Under the pieces are notes generated by a model that was not told where the DNA came from, ran no database searches, and saw only the letters and a program-made list of their open reading frames with translations. 23,719 nt of DNA, taken from positions 1 through 23,719 of the forward strand of contig DPVY01000074.1 of assembly GCA_003527965.1 (NCBI GenBank), in the 5' to 3' direction. Made by a program: the position numbers and the translations under genes. Below, one piece after another: positions 1-7,900 of the stretch (its first letter is position 1; each line of letters opens with the position of its first letter). Origin of the DNA: Fidelibacterota bacterium. GTDB lineage: Bacteria; Fidelibacterota; UBA2242.

Positions 1-990
1 GGGGGATTTTTGAAAACCATGGAAAATACCGCCTCAAAGGTATTCAGGTCAGTATGCTGGATTCCCGGTGAAACCGTTCATTTGCTGGCATCCGATAGCC
101 TTGTACAAAATGACTACAAATTTATCAACGAGCGAATAAAGACAACCCAAATAAAGACGAATTATATTCGGGATTATTATCTGAAAGACAGATTATCAGA
201 ACAAAAAATCCGGTTTCTTAGCGCTTCAATCAATACAGAATCTGTAGACAGAGTAAACCGCTTACTTAAACCGGTGGGCTATTTTTATAATACTATTCTC
301 TGGGATCAATCAACAGACGGCTGGTTAAAATCAATTTATCTGAGTTTGGATAAAATCGGCCCGCTATACCCGGGATTAGCAGCAATAGTCTTAGTTTCAG
401 GATTATTGATTGGTATCCGGATAAGACGTTATACAGGTTATTTACTGAAATTTAATATTGCGGTCGTCGGGTTCTGTATCATGAGCCTTGAGACCGTCCT
501 GATTATTCTGTTACAGAGTTATGTCGGTGGTTTATATCTTAAAATTGCATTGATTACGCTACTGTTTATGTTTGGGGCGGGAGCGGGCGCCATCGCTCAC
601 CGGCGCTATTTTGGAGAACCACAACTTAGACAATTCATCTTTCTGACTTTTGTATTGATCGCAATTTCTGTGGGTACAATATTTTTAATGAGTAGTGTCA
701 GCCGGGGCGGATTTGTAGCGCCCCTGATATTTGGTTTTGTCCTATGCTGCGGTGTTATTTCAGGGATAACATTTCCCTTATTGAGTTTATTAATGAAGAA
801 AATTTCCGACTCGACGCCGGCAAGATCTGCCGGAAATATTTATGCCTGGGATATTATCGGTTCCTGTCTTGGCGTCTATTTCACGTCGGGGCTGATCATT
901 CCGGTTTTCGGGCTATTAACCGCAGTAATCGGTCTGGTCGTTTTACTTGCAATGACGGCATTGAATAGTATTATGCACGATTGCAGATAG
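1..990 (+). CDS. Spermidine-synthase-like multi-pass membrane protein, C-terminal part (5' truncated by window edge)
   Basis: The reading frame is open from base 1, so the true start lies upstream; the TTG at 10 is only the first start-type codon inside the window. Numbering from that codon, residues ~1-115 look like the tail of a spermidine/spermine-synthase-type domain: a WIPGET..LLASDS segment, then a helical stretch ending in a short NTILWDQ. About seven hydrophobic segments follow (roughly 121-136, 149-172, 178-195, 209-228, 237-260, 276-298, 300-318). The segment from AGNIYAWDIIGSCLG through IIPVFGL resembles the conserved late membrane motif of 'fused MFS/spermidine synthase' proteins. 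These large inner-membrane proteins are common in environmental bacteria, and most have no tested substrate, so aminopropyl transfer should not be assumed. The methyltransferase-like core that would bind decarboxylated SAM lies outside the window. Family confidence is moderate; function is unknown. Confidence 0.7.
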   Translation, partial: GGFLKTMENTASKVFRSVCWIPGETVHLLASDSLVQNDYKFINERIKTTQIKTNYIRDYYLKDRLSEQKIRFLSASINTESVDRVNRLLKPVGYFYNTILWDQSTDGWLKSIYLSLDKIGPLYPGLAAIVLVSGLLIGIRIRRYTGYLLKFNIAVVGFCIMSLETVLIILLQSYVGGLYLKIALITLLFMFGAGAGAIAHRRYFGEPQLRQFIFLTFVLIAISVGTIFLMSSVSRGGFVAPLIFGFVLCCGVISGITFPLLSLLMKKISDSTPARSAGNIYAWDIIGSCLGVYFTSGLIIPVFGLLTAVIGLVVLLAMTALNSIMHDCR

Positions 991-1030
991 CTTTGTGAGT
1001 GAATATCTATTTGGACAGATTGAAATCTCC

Positions 1031-1086
1031 AATTTGCCCCGAAGGGGCTCCTTTAGAGCAATCTCCAATCTGAAATTTGAAATTTG
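1031..1086. repeat. Intergenic double-hairpin repeat, copy A
   Basis: Two small hairpins lie side by side. The first has GCCCC at 1036-1040 and GGGGC at 1044-1048 around a GAA loop. The second has GCTC at 1047-1050 and GAGC at 1056-1059. The direct tail GAAATTTGAAATTTG follows. The same architecture and tail recur at 3331-3380, where both arms of the first stem have changed together. It lies in the 270-bp gap between the membrane protein and the GH130-receiver gene. There is no poly-T tract, so an intrinsic terminator is unlikely. The rest of the gap is AT-rich and probably holds the promoter of the next gene, which I could not place. Confidence 0.6.
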
Positions 1087-1260
1087 TGCCGATCCACCAC
1101 TCCATTTATTTTTCAATTTTCTTGCATAGTCACCTTTTTATATTGAGAAATGACAAAATATTAATTAAAATTAGCGGTGTTGAAAGTTTAATGCGATGAG
1201 ATTAGACTATATTTTAAATACATTGGATTTTGAAAAATAAATTTGCGGAGTTGATTAAAG

Positions 1261-3117
1261 ATGGCGATTAAAATTAAGCGAAAATCGGTTAAATTTCTAC
1301 CTGATCCAAAGAGAGTGATTGCGCTCTTTTTAAATTTACCTGGCAACGATAAGCGGGTTGCTGCTACCATAAAGCAAGTCCTGAACATGTCCGATGAGGA
1401 GACCACTTTTACTCTCACTCAGGTATTGCGCAACTTTTCCAATCGTCACCGCAATATTACAACAATATTTGAGAACCATTTCAAGAGAGTAGAATATATC
1501 CTGGAAACTATCGGTGTAGATGCACGGCATTTATCTAAGGACAAGAAATTGCTGATAGGTTCGTATTTCACAATGGAATATTCGGTTGAATCGGCGGCAT
1601 TTTTTAATCCTTCTATTGTTGAGCACCCCGATCAAACGGATTTGGAAGAAGGACAAAAGCGGGTGATTTTGAGTTTCCGCGCCACTGGCGAGGGGCATAT
1701 TTCCTCAATCGCATTTCGATCGGGCATTATTGACATAAAAAATGATTTTCATTTTAAAAAACCGGGTCCGTTGGTAGACGTACCCGAAGTCGTTAAGCGC
1801 CATGTCTATGATAAAAAGATGTTTATGAAAAAATTGGATGAAATGAACATCCACAAGGATATCATCGGTCTGATCATGGATAAATTGGGTGACAAGTTCA
1901 TTTACGGCGAGTTGCAAGCCAGCATTGCCGAAACCATGAAGGATATCAAACCGACTTACGGTAAAAAGAAGGTTATTCAGGAAATAAACTGGTTAGCCGA
2001 TTCCCACTATGAAGTGACATTTTCGCTGGATACATCCATATCCGAAAGAGTAATCTATCCGGTCTCATATTCGGAAAGTAACGGCATCGAGGATGCGCGC
2101 TTTGTTCGGCTTGTTGACGATGACGGCAGCGTGACATATTATGCCACCTATACCGCCTATGACGGCTTCGCCATTTTACCAAAATTGATTGGGACTAAGG
2201 ATTTTTACCATTTCAAGGACATGCCGATCAACGGTGAATATGCTCAAAACAAATGTCTGGCGCTGTTTCCACGCAAAATAAAAGGACAATATGTGATGTT
2301 GGCGCGGATTGACGGTGTCAATAACTATATAATGTTTTCCAATAAAATAAATCTTTGGCGTGAAGCTCAAATGATACAGGAGCCGGAATACCCGTGGGAA
2401 TTCATTCAGATCGGGAATTGCGGTTCTCCAATCGAAACTGAAAAAGGCTGGCTGGTTATTACCCACGGCGTAGGTCCGATGCGAAAGTATTGCCTGGGCG
2501 CTGTTTTACTTGATCTGGAAGATCCTACAAAGGTAATCGGCAAACTGCGCGAGCCGCTTTTATCACCCAATGAAGAGGAGCGTGAAGGGTATGTTCCAAA
2601 CGTAATCTATTCCTGTGGCTCGATAATTCATAATAACGAACTGATTATTCCTTACGCCATGGCTGATTATGGATCAACTTTTGCCACGGTGCCGCTGGAC
2701 GAACTGCTCGATGAATTACTCAAGCCGGCAGCTGTGTCGAAAAATAGCAAGTCCCGCGCCTCTATTTTACTTGTCGATGATGACCCTGACGATCAATTTT
2801 TAATTATGGAAAATCTAAAAGACAGCGATTTTCAGATTGATGTCGCCAACGATGGAATCAGCGCTCTTATGTCGATTGCCAGGAAACATTATGATCTGGT
2901 TCTGTCCGATATCAGAATGCCAAATTTTGACGGGATCCATCTCTTGAAATACATGAAAAAAAATAATATAAAAATTCCGGTTATTCTAATGACAGGGCAG
3001 TCAAGTGATGAAATAAAAGATTGCTGCGATAAACTGGGCGCCTCAGGATTTCTCAAAAAACCGTTTAAGAATAACAATCTCCTGGGAATGATTGAAAAGG
3101 CATTGAAAAAGAGATAA
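1261..3117 (+). CDS. Long-form GH130 glycoside phosphorylase-like protein fused to a C-terminal response-regulator receiver domain
   Basis: The ATG at 1261 follows GCGGAG at 1245-1250. Residues ~1-120 form an N-terminal helical extension containing NRHR. Next comes the hallmark of the long GH130 subgroup: FFNPSIVEHPDQ, then RATGEGHISS. The five-bladed beta-propeller continues to about residue 490. E277-D278-A279-R280 corresponds to the GH130 ED(P/A)R site, whose Asp is the expected general acid. GH130 enzymes phosphorolyse (a few hydrolyse) beta-mannosidic linkages; the substrate here is unknown. Residues ~500-618 are a CheY-type receiver domain with acidic pocket D506/D507/D508, phospho-acceptor D550 in LSDIRMP, T578 and K600-P601, all intact. 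No start with a ribosome site lies between the two parts and the frame is continuous, so this is a genuine fusion. No signal peptide is seen, so it is probably cytoplasmic. The gene is convergent with the minus-strand GH130/GT4 operon. By inference, phosphorylation of D550 tunes the enzyme. Confidence 0.88.
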   Translation: MAIKIKRKSVKFLPDPKRVIALFLNLPGNDKRVAATIKQVLNMSDEETTFTLTQVLRNFSNRHRNITTIFENHFKRVEYILETIGVDARHLSKDKKLLIGSYFTMEYSVESAAFFNPSIVEHPDQTDLEEGQKRVILSFRATGEGHISSIAFRSGIIDIKNDFHFKKPGPLVDVPEVVKRHVYDKKMFMKKLDEMNIHKDIIGLIMDKLGDKFIYGELQASIAETMKDIKPTYGKKKVIQEINWLADSHYEVTFSLDTSISERVIYPVSYSESNGIEDARFVRLVDDDGSVTYYATYTAYDGFAILPKLIGTKDFYHFKDMPINGEYAQNKCLALFPRKIKGQYVMLARIDGVNNYIMFSNKINLWREAQMIQEPEYPWEFIQIGNCGSPIETEKGWLVITHGVGPMRKYCLGAVLLDLEDPTKVIGKLREPLLSPNEEEREGYVPNVIYSCGSIIHNNELIIPYAMADYGSTFATVPLDELLDELLKPAAVSKNSKSRASILLVDDDPDDQFLIMENLKDSDFQIDVANDGISALMSIARKHYDLVLSDIRMPNFDGIHLLKYMKKNNIKIPVILMTGQSSDEIKDCCDKLGASGFLKKPFKNNNLLGMIEKALKKR

Positions 3118-3282
3118 TGCTGAAATCCTGATAAACTCTATGACTAAATTCATAAAACCATTGTAACTGCGCCGGCATAAAATATCAGGTTAAAGTTTTA
3201 TCGGTTGAATTTCCATTATATCATCTCAAAGGTTAACTATCTCTCCTGCCTGTCCCGACCTATCGTTACGCAGGACTGGTTG

Positions 3283-3318
3283 GTTGAATTAGTTGAATTA
3301 GTTGAATTAGTTGAATTG
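3283..3318. repeat. 9-bp tandem repeat, four units of GTTGAATT(A/G)
   Basis: Three exact copies of GTTGAATTA (3283-3291, 3292-3300, 3301-3309) are followed by GTTGAATTG (3310-3318). Related words (GGTGAATTGG, TTAAATTGG) appear again at about 3381-3400, just past the hairpin repeat. This is a minisatellite-like array in non-coding DNA and probably varies in copy number by slippage. Confidence 0.85.
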
Positions 3319-3330
3319 GGCGAAAATTTG

Positions 3331-3380
3331 ATATTTGTTCCGTAGGAACTCCTCTGGAGCAATCTGAAATTTGAAATTTG
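3331..3380. repeat. Intergenic double-hairpin repeat, copy B
   Basis: Same layout and orientation as copy A at 1031-1086. Stem 1 is GTTCC at 3337-3341 with GGAAC at 3345-3349 around GTA. Stem 2 is CTCC at 3349-3352 with GGAG at 3356-3359 around TCT. The shared string GAGCAATCT and the tail GAAATTTGAAATTTG follow. Compared with copy A, the two inner pairs of stem 1 changed together (CC/GG to TT/AA), and stem 2 gained a pair. Confidence 0.65.
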
Positions 3381-3420
3381 GGTGAATTGGTTAAATTGGT
3401 GCATAGGTACATGGAAAACG

Positions 3421-3482
3421 ATACAACTACTATAACCATAATACAACTACTTTACAACCACTATACAACTATTATAACAAGA
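3421..3482. repeat. Three degenerate ~21-bp tandem repeats (ATACAACTA-type)
   Basis: The word ATACAACT begins at 3421, 3441 and 3463, each followed by a similar AT-rich stretch (ACTATAACCATA, ACTTTACAACCACT, ATTATAACAAGA). The units are 20-22 bp and imperfect. The block ends about 60 bp from the 3' end of the minus-strand GT4 gene. Confidence 0.6.
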
Positions 3483-3542
3483 AATCCAGATTTCTACCTT
3501 AATCTTAACAAACGAGAACATAGTTTGCTCTTTTTATACGGC

Positions 3543-4553
3543 TCAATAGTTACAAACCGTTTTATATACACCGATATAATCATCCACCATTTTTTCCTGG
3601 CTGAAGTTGGCTACCGCCCATTGACGGCAAAATTTTGCATCGATAGACGGAATATCATTCAGCGCTTCAACCGCTTCGGCTATATTATCGACTAAAAATC
3701 CGGTTTTTTCATGCATAATTAGTTCGCCCATAGCCCCCTTTTTAAAAGCTATAACCGGCGTTCCACAGAGCATGGCTTCCACTACGCTTAAACCGAAAGG
3801 CTCGTTGAAATTTACCGGGTGGAGCAGAGCGTAAGCATTTCCCAGCAGTTCATCTCTTTTTTTCGGTCCGGACGAACCGACATAAACAATATCATCATTA
3901 TTAATATAGGGCTGCACTTTTTCCCGGAAATAGTTTTTATCCTGAATAATTCCTGAAATTATCAATTTCATGCCGGCTTTTTTGGCAATTTGAATTGCTT
4001 CATGAGTGCCTTTATCATGGTGAATTCTGCCGAAGAAGAGTAGATAATCGCCCAAATTTTGATTAAAAGAGAAATGGTCAACATTTATGCCGTTATAGAT
4101 AGTAGCGATATATTTCAATTCAGGGCTTCGATCGGCATTGCTGATCGACACATAATGCACTGTATCGTTATACTCTTTATATACCGGAATGATCTTTGGA
4201 GAAGAAAATCCATGGATAGTCGTAACCATGGGAGTTTTGATTAACCGCGAATAGGTCAGTGGAAGAAAATCATAGTGATTATGGATAATATCGAACCGGC
4301 GGGCTTGTCCCATTGCGTGTCCGATATGGAGACATTCCCATACTTTGGGATCTAAGTCTTTATTCTCCTCATAGGGTTTTGCACAGACATATTCGAGTTT
4401 ACCTTTTGTAATAGAGTCACCCGTGGCAAAAAGGGTGACGTCAATGTTCCTTTTGACCAGTCCTTCGGCGATATTTGAGGCAATCTGTTCCCACGGTCCA
4501 TAATGTCTTGGCGGCGTACGCCAGCAAATCGGCGCTAATATGGCGACTTTCAT
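3543..4553 (-). CDS. GT4-family glycosyltransferase (GT-B fold)
   Basis: This 336-residue retaining glycosyltransferase of the GT4 type transfers a sugar from a nucleotide donor; donor and acceptor cannot be read from the sequence. The N-terminal Rossmann half begins MKVAILAP and contains a family-like WRTPPRHYGPWEQ loop. The acceptor domain has IIHNHYDF and TTIHGF. The donor half has LLFFGRIHHDKG and the E-x7-E signature at E251 and E258 (NEPFGLSVVEAM), followed by CGTPVIAF. There is no signal peptide, so it is cytoplasmic. Its ATG abuts the TAG of the upstream GH130 gene with no spacer and no Shine-Dalgarno site, so it is translationally coupled and is the last gene of the minus operon. Pairing with GH130 suggests the two act on the same glycan. 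Confidence 0.9.
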   Translation of the reverse strand: MKVAILAPICWRTPPRHYGPWEQIASNIAEGLVKRNIDVTLFATGDSITKGKLEYVCAKPYEENKDLDPKVWECLHIGHAMGQARRFDIIHNHYDFLPLTYSRLIKTPMVTTIHGFSSPKIIPVYKEYNDTVHYVSISNADRSPELKYIATIYNGINVDHFSFNQNLGDYLLFFGRIHHDKGTHEAIQIAKKAGMKLIISGIIQDKNYFREKVQPYINNDDIVYVGSSGPKKRDELLGNAYALLHPVNFNEPFGLSVVEAMLCGTPVIAFKKGAMGELIMHEKTGFLVDNIAEAVEALNDIPSIDAKFCRQWAVANFSQEKMVDDYIGVYKTVCNY

Positions 4554-5483
4554 CTACAATGCCGGTCTTGAATTGTTCAGGCAGAGGTCAACCAATTCCT
4601 CAATATTGGCGGTGCCGGCACACATGACCTTATCGGCGCCGCCCCAGTACAATTTTAGAGTGCCGTCATCTTCAGGAACTGCGCCACAGGTAAAAACGAC
4701 ATTGTGGACATAGCCGGTAATTTCATAAACCTCTTCAGGTTGCAAAATCCAGTCATCGCCGACGCCAATAATCTTTGCAGGGTCTTTTAAATCATGCAGC
4801 GCAACGCCCAGGCGATAGACGCTTCCGTCCATCGTCGGAAATACACCGTGATAGATGCTAAGCCAGCCACGTTCGGTTTTAATCGGAGGCGCGCCCGGTC
4901 CGATTTTCATCTCGTCCCAGTGATATTGAACCGGTTTCATGATGAGTTTAGACTTGCCCCAATAGATTAAATCAGGCGAATAGGAAATCCAGATCGACCA
5001 GGGACTGATTTCAGAATGCGGTCTGTCGAGACGAGCGTATAAGCCGTTAAATTTTTCCGGAAAAATTACAACATTACGATAATCCGCCTGGGTTATTAAT
5101 CCGATGCGTTCAATTTTCCGAAAATCGGCAGTCTTCGCCAGACCGATCCGCACGCCGTTTTTTGAATAAGCGCTGTAAGTAATCAGATACTCATCATCGA
5201 TAAAAGTAATCCGCGGATCTTCTACGCCATATTCCTCGTATTCTTGAAATTCCGGCTCATCTGAAGGAGTCATAAAAGGCGCAGGCTCTACCTGGAAATT
5301 AAACCCATCTTCACTCTCGGCTTTGCCGATAATACTTCTGCCGTTATGCAAATGCGAACGAAATAACATGATATATTTCCCGCCATATTTCGTCACGGCG
5401 GCATTGTGCACCGTTGCTACCGCATAGGGTACATCCTCTTTAGTCAAAATCGGGTTTTTCGCATATCTTTGAACTAAATTCAT
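4554..5483 (-). CDS. GH130-family beta-mannoside phosphorylase-like protein
   Basis: At 309 residues this is the usual size of a compact GH130 five-bladed propeller. Visible motifs in order are KNPILT, then HNAAVTKYGGKYIMLFRS, the catalytic-site segment GVEDPRI with E88-D89-P90-R91, GPGAPPIKTERGWL then IYHGV (the Gly/Pro-rich and His-containing region lining the active site in the family), and a C-terminal YWGGADKVMCAG. Known GH130 members release mannose 1-phosphate from beta-1,4- or beta-1,2-mannosides, or occasionally hydrolyse them; the linkage cannot be assigned here. The start is supported by AAGAGG five bases upstream. It sits 22 bp after the GT4-toroid gene and abuts the next GT4, forming one operon. 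There is no signal peptide, so it likely acts in the cytoplasm, where phosphate is available. Confidence 0.9.
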   Translation of the reverse strand: MNLVQRYAKNPILTKEDVPYAVATVHNAAVTKYGGKYIMLFRSHLHNGRSIIGKAESEDGFNFQVEPAPFMTPSDEPEFQEYEEYGVEDPRITFIDDEYLITYSAYSKNGVRIGLAKTADFRKIERIGLITQADYRNVVIFPEKFNGLYARLDRPHSEISPWSIWISYSPDLIYWGKSKLIMKPVQYHWDEMKIGPGAPPIKTERGWLSIYHGVFPTMDGSVYRLGVALHDLKDPAKIIGVGDDWILQPEEVYEITGYVHNVVFTCGAVPEDDGTLKLYWGGADKVMCAGTANIEELVDLCLNNSRPAL

Positions 5484-5505
5484 GATAACCTCTTAAATAT
5501 TATTT

Positions 5506-7713
5506 TTATTCATGCAAACGCAGCACAGTCAGATGTGAAATCAAGTAAGCCAACATGCTTTCTGCGCCCTGATTATGATTCACACCATATTCTTCCAGTC
5601 CATCCATGCAGCCGCAAGTTTCAAAGTCGTACAACGGCATACTTAAATCGTTTTCTCCTAAGAACCATTTATAAGCGGTGAAAATTTTCTGAATGTAATG
5701 TTTATCGGATGTTGCTAAATATGCCTGATCGTACATCAGTATCATTGCCATGACGTCAATCGACTGTTGTGGGAATTGCGAGCGCCTGCCGCCTTTGTGA
5801 TACCAGTTCAGACTGCCGATTGGGGCGATATGACTATTGGAGAAAGTTATATTTTCCAGAAATTTTAAGCTGTCGGTCGCGACTTTTAAGATTTTTTTAT
5901 TATGCAGTTCATTATATGCGCTAAAAAGCGCCATGGGAATAATGCCGTTATCATAAGTTAGCTGCGGTTCGAACCAGCGCCAGTTATCATCGCTCTCTTT
6001 TTCATATAATTCAAGGATTTTTAATGCCAGATTGAGCAACGTTTTTTTTAATTTATTGTTATCAGGATAACGTTTCAAATAATGGCAGATTCCGGTGATG
6101 GTATTAGCCATACCGCGAAGATATTGTAAATTTTCAAAATGTGGACGGGCTTTTTCAAACATTTCTTTAGCCATCTGAAAATGAGCCTCATTTAGGGAAA
6201 TACGAATTGTATAGCCTAAAGCCCATATTGCCCGACCGAAAGAATCTTCCGAACCGATTTCATCAAGAAACTCGCGCTTGTAACTTAAAAAATTTCTAAA
6301 TGTGCCGTCTTCATTTTGCATGTAATAAATATAACTTAAATAAGTTGTAATTAATTCACCGGCTTCCGACTCCTTTATCTGATGAAAAGCCATGGCAGCT
6401 GCCAGCAGCGCTCTGGCATTGTCATCGAGACAGTAACCGTCTTTAAATTTAGGCGCGCTATATTTCGCATGTTGGATTATTCCCGTCGAATCGGTCATTC
6501 TTTTTACATGATTCAAACAGAAAGGCGGGAGTAGTGCGGGATCAATAATCGTCTCTTTAAATTTTATTCGTAGGTTTGATTTTGTAGTACGTTTAATCAA
6601 ATCTACATATTGAGATCCGATTTTAGGCCAGATTAGATTACGACCGTAATTATAGGCATTCTTGCGTAACTGAGTTAATTCATCCGGGTTATCCAATAGA
6701 TCGGTCAATATTTTTGCCAGCGCTTCTGAGTCGCCGAAATCAAATAGCCTGCCCCGCCCGTCTGCCAAAAGTTCCTTAGCATGCCAGTAGGGTGTTGAAA
6801 TAATGCCGGTGCCGGCGCCCATGGCATAGGAAAGCGTTCCGCTGGTAATTTGAGCCTTGTTCAGATATGGCGAAATATAAATATCGGTTGTAAGCAGAAA
6901 ATTAAACAATTCTGCATTAGAAACGTAGCGGTTGATAAACAGGACATTATTCCTGATTTTGTTCTTTTCGGTTAATATCTTTAAATAGTTTCGATATTTC
7001 TCTCCATCGATTTTTATCACATTGGGGTGCGTTTTGCCGAGGATGATATAGAGCAGATCGGGATGGTTTTTAATGACTTGCGGCAATGCATTAAGGACTG
7101 TTTCAATGCCTTTGTTTCGACTTAATAATCCGAACGTCAGCAAAGTTGTCCTGTTATCGCCAAAATTTAAATGTTTTTTGATATTATTATCATGGCTACT
7201 ATTAAGATCAGGTGCGCCATGCTCAATAAGTTCAATTTTTTTAGGCGCAATGCCGTAATATTTTTCCAGATATTTGATCGCTCGCCTGCTCATGACTATT
7301 ATTTTTCTCGCTTTTTTTCCGATTTCCTGAATTATTTTCTGCTCATTAACATTTGGGCTCTTTAAGATTGTATGAAATGTCACATATAGGGGAACTTTTA
7401 ATTGGTGGATAAACCGGAGTACCCAGATTCCGTTCTCTCCGCCGAATAGGCCAAATTCATGCTGAAGCAGGCATGCATCGGTATTTCCATAATTGATAAA
7501 ATCCGCCGCCTCAAAATAATCTTTTTTATGATTCTGACGGATTTCGTATTTAACATTATCGGGATAAGTGTATGCCTCATTGTTATTGCTGATTGCTACG
7601 ACGTAAGGTTCAATTTTATTGTCGGCGCTACTCATGGAATTGAGCAGGTCTCTTGTAAATGTCGCAATCCCACACTGGCGAGGCGGATAGCTTCCTATAA
7701 AAGCAATTTTCAT
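5506..7713 (-). CDS. GT4-like glycosyltransferase fused to an alpha/alpha-toroid glycosidase-like domain
   Basis: The chosen start is the ATG at 7713 (MKIAFIGSYPPRQCGIATF), because GGAG lies six bases upstream of it. A longer start at 7725 adds MEII but has no ribosome site. Residues 1-~378 are a GT-B glycosyltransferase with LQHEFGLFGG, a TFHT segment, LLTFGLLSRNKGIE, and TLSYAMGAG before STPYWHAKELL. The classical E-x7-E pair is not present in this last segment. Residues ~395-735 resemble a six-hairpin (alpha/alpha) glycosidase fold: RMTDSTGIIQHA, GYCLDDNARALL, repeated helical pairs, and NHNQGAESMLAYL near the end. Whether this half cleaves, binds or measures glycan is unknown. It is the first gene of the minus operon, 22 bp ahead of GH130, so the fusion probably makes or trims the same polymer as its partners. 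Confidence 0.85.
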   Translation of the reverse strand: MKIAFIGSYPPRQCGIATFTRDLLNSMSSADNKIEPYVVAISNNNEAYTYPDNVKYEIRQNHKKDYFEAADFINYGNTDACLLQHEFGLFGGENGIWVLRFIHQLKVPLYVTFHTILKSPNVNEQKIIQEIGKKARKIIVMSRRAIKYLEKYYGIAPKKIELIEHGAPDLNSSHDNNIKKHLNFGDNRTTLLTFGLLSRNKGIETVLNALPQVIKNHPDLLYIILGKTHPNVIKIDGEKYRNYLKILTEKNKIRNNVLFINRYVSNAELFNFLLTTDIYISPYLNKAQITSGTLSYAMGAGTGIISTPYWHAKELLADGRGRLFDFGDSEALAKILTDLLDNPDELTQLRKNAYNYGRNLIWPKIGSQYVDLIKRTTKSNLRIKFKETIIDPALLPPFCLNHVKRMTDSTGIIQHAKYSAPKFKDGYCLDDNARALLAAAMAFHQIKESEAGELITTYLSYIYYMQNEDGTFRNFLSYKREFLDEIGSEDSFGRAIWALGYTIRISLNEAHFQMAKEMFEKARPHFENLQYLRGMANTITGICHYLKRYPDNNKLKKTLLNLALKILELYEKESDDNWRWFEPQLTYDNGIIPMALFSAYNELHNKKILKVATDSLKFLENITFSNSHIAPIGSLNWYHKGGRRSQFPQQSIDVMAMILMYDQAYLATSDKHYIQKIFTAYKWFLGENDLSMPLYDFETCGCMDGLEEYGVNHNQGAESMLAYLISHLTVLRLHE

Positions 7714-7900
7714 GATAATCTCCATAAGTATTATAAGCTTAACATCAACTCATCGTTATTAATGTTAACTTCATATACAGAATATTAGGGAAAGATGCAA
7801 ATATTCAACGAATTTCGGGCTTATACTTGACTTTTAAGGTCATTTGAACAATATTTAAAACATGCCAAATAATAGTCAGTTAATATAGAAAGGTTTTAGG
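7714..7900. promoter_or_regulatory. Divergent intergenic region with candidate sigma70-like promoter for the plus-strand gene
   Basis: This gap separates the divergent GH130/GT4 operon and the lipoprotein gene at 7901. On the plus strand TTGACT (7827-7832) and AATATT (7850-7855) are 17 bp apart, a fair sigma70-like pair about 45 bp before the start codon. No equally good pair was found for the minus operon. Vegetative promoters in this lineage may differ from the E. coli consensus, so confidence is low. Confidence 0.3.

Larger units (their letters stand above)
3118..3542. other. Repeat-rich convergent intergenic region without a credible gene
   Basis: This 425-bp stretch separates two convergent genes. 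It holds a 9-bp tandem repeat, copy B of the double-hairpin element, and three degenerate ~21-bp AT-rich repeats, all listed separately. A loose inverted pair, TCCTGC at 3244-3249 and GCAGGA at 3270-3275, lies near the start. No clear stem followed by a T-run was found for either convergent transcript. Confidence 0.6.

Noticed and set aside
2730..2790. Receiver domain of the GH130 fusion considered as a separate gene
   Set aside because: The frame is continuous, no stop or frameshift lies between the domains, and no start codon with a ribosome site precedes the receiver segment.
3283..3318. Short regular repeats considered as a CRISPR array
   Set aside because: The units are 9 bp, directly abutting and without spacers, and no cas gene is present.
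3378..3695. Plus-strand frame of 105 codons in the convergent gap
   Set aside because: Its first part is made of the AT-rich tandem repeats, the rest is antisense to the well-supported GT4 gene, and no ribosome site or recognisable motif is present.
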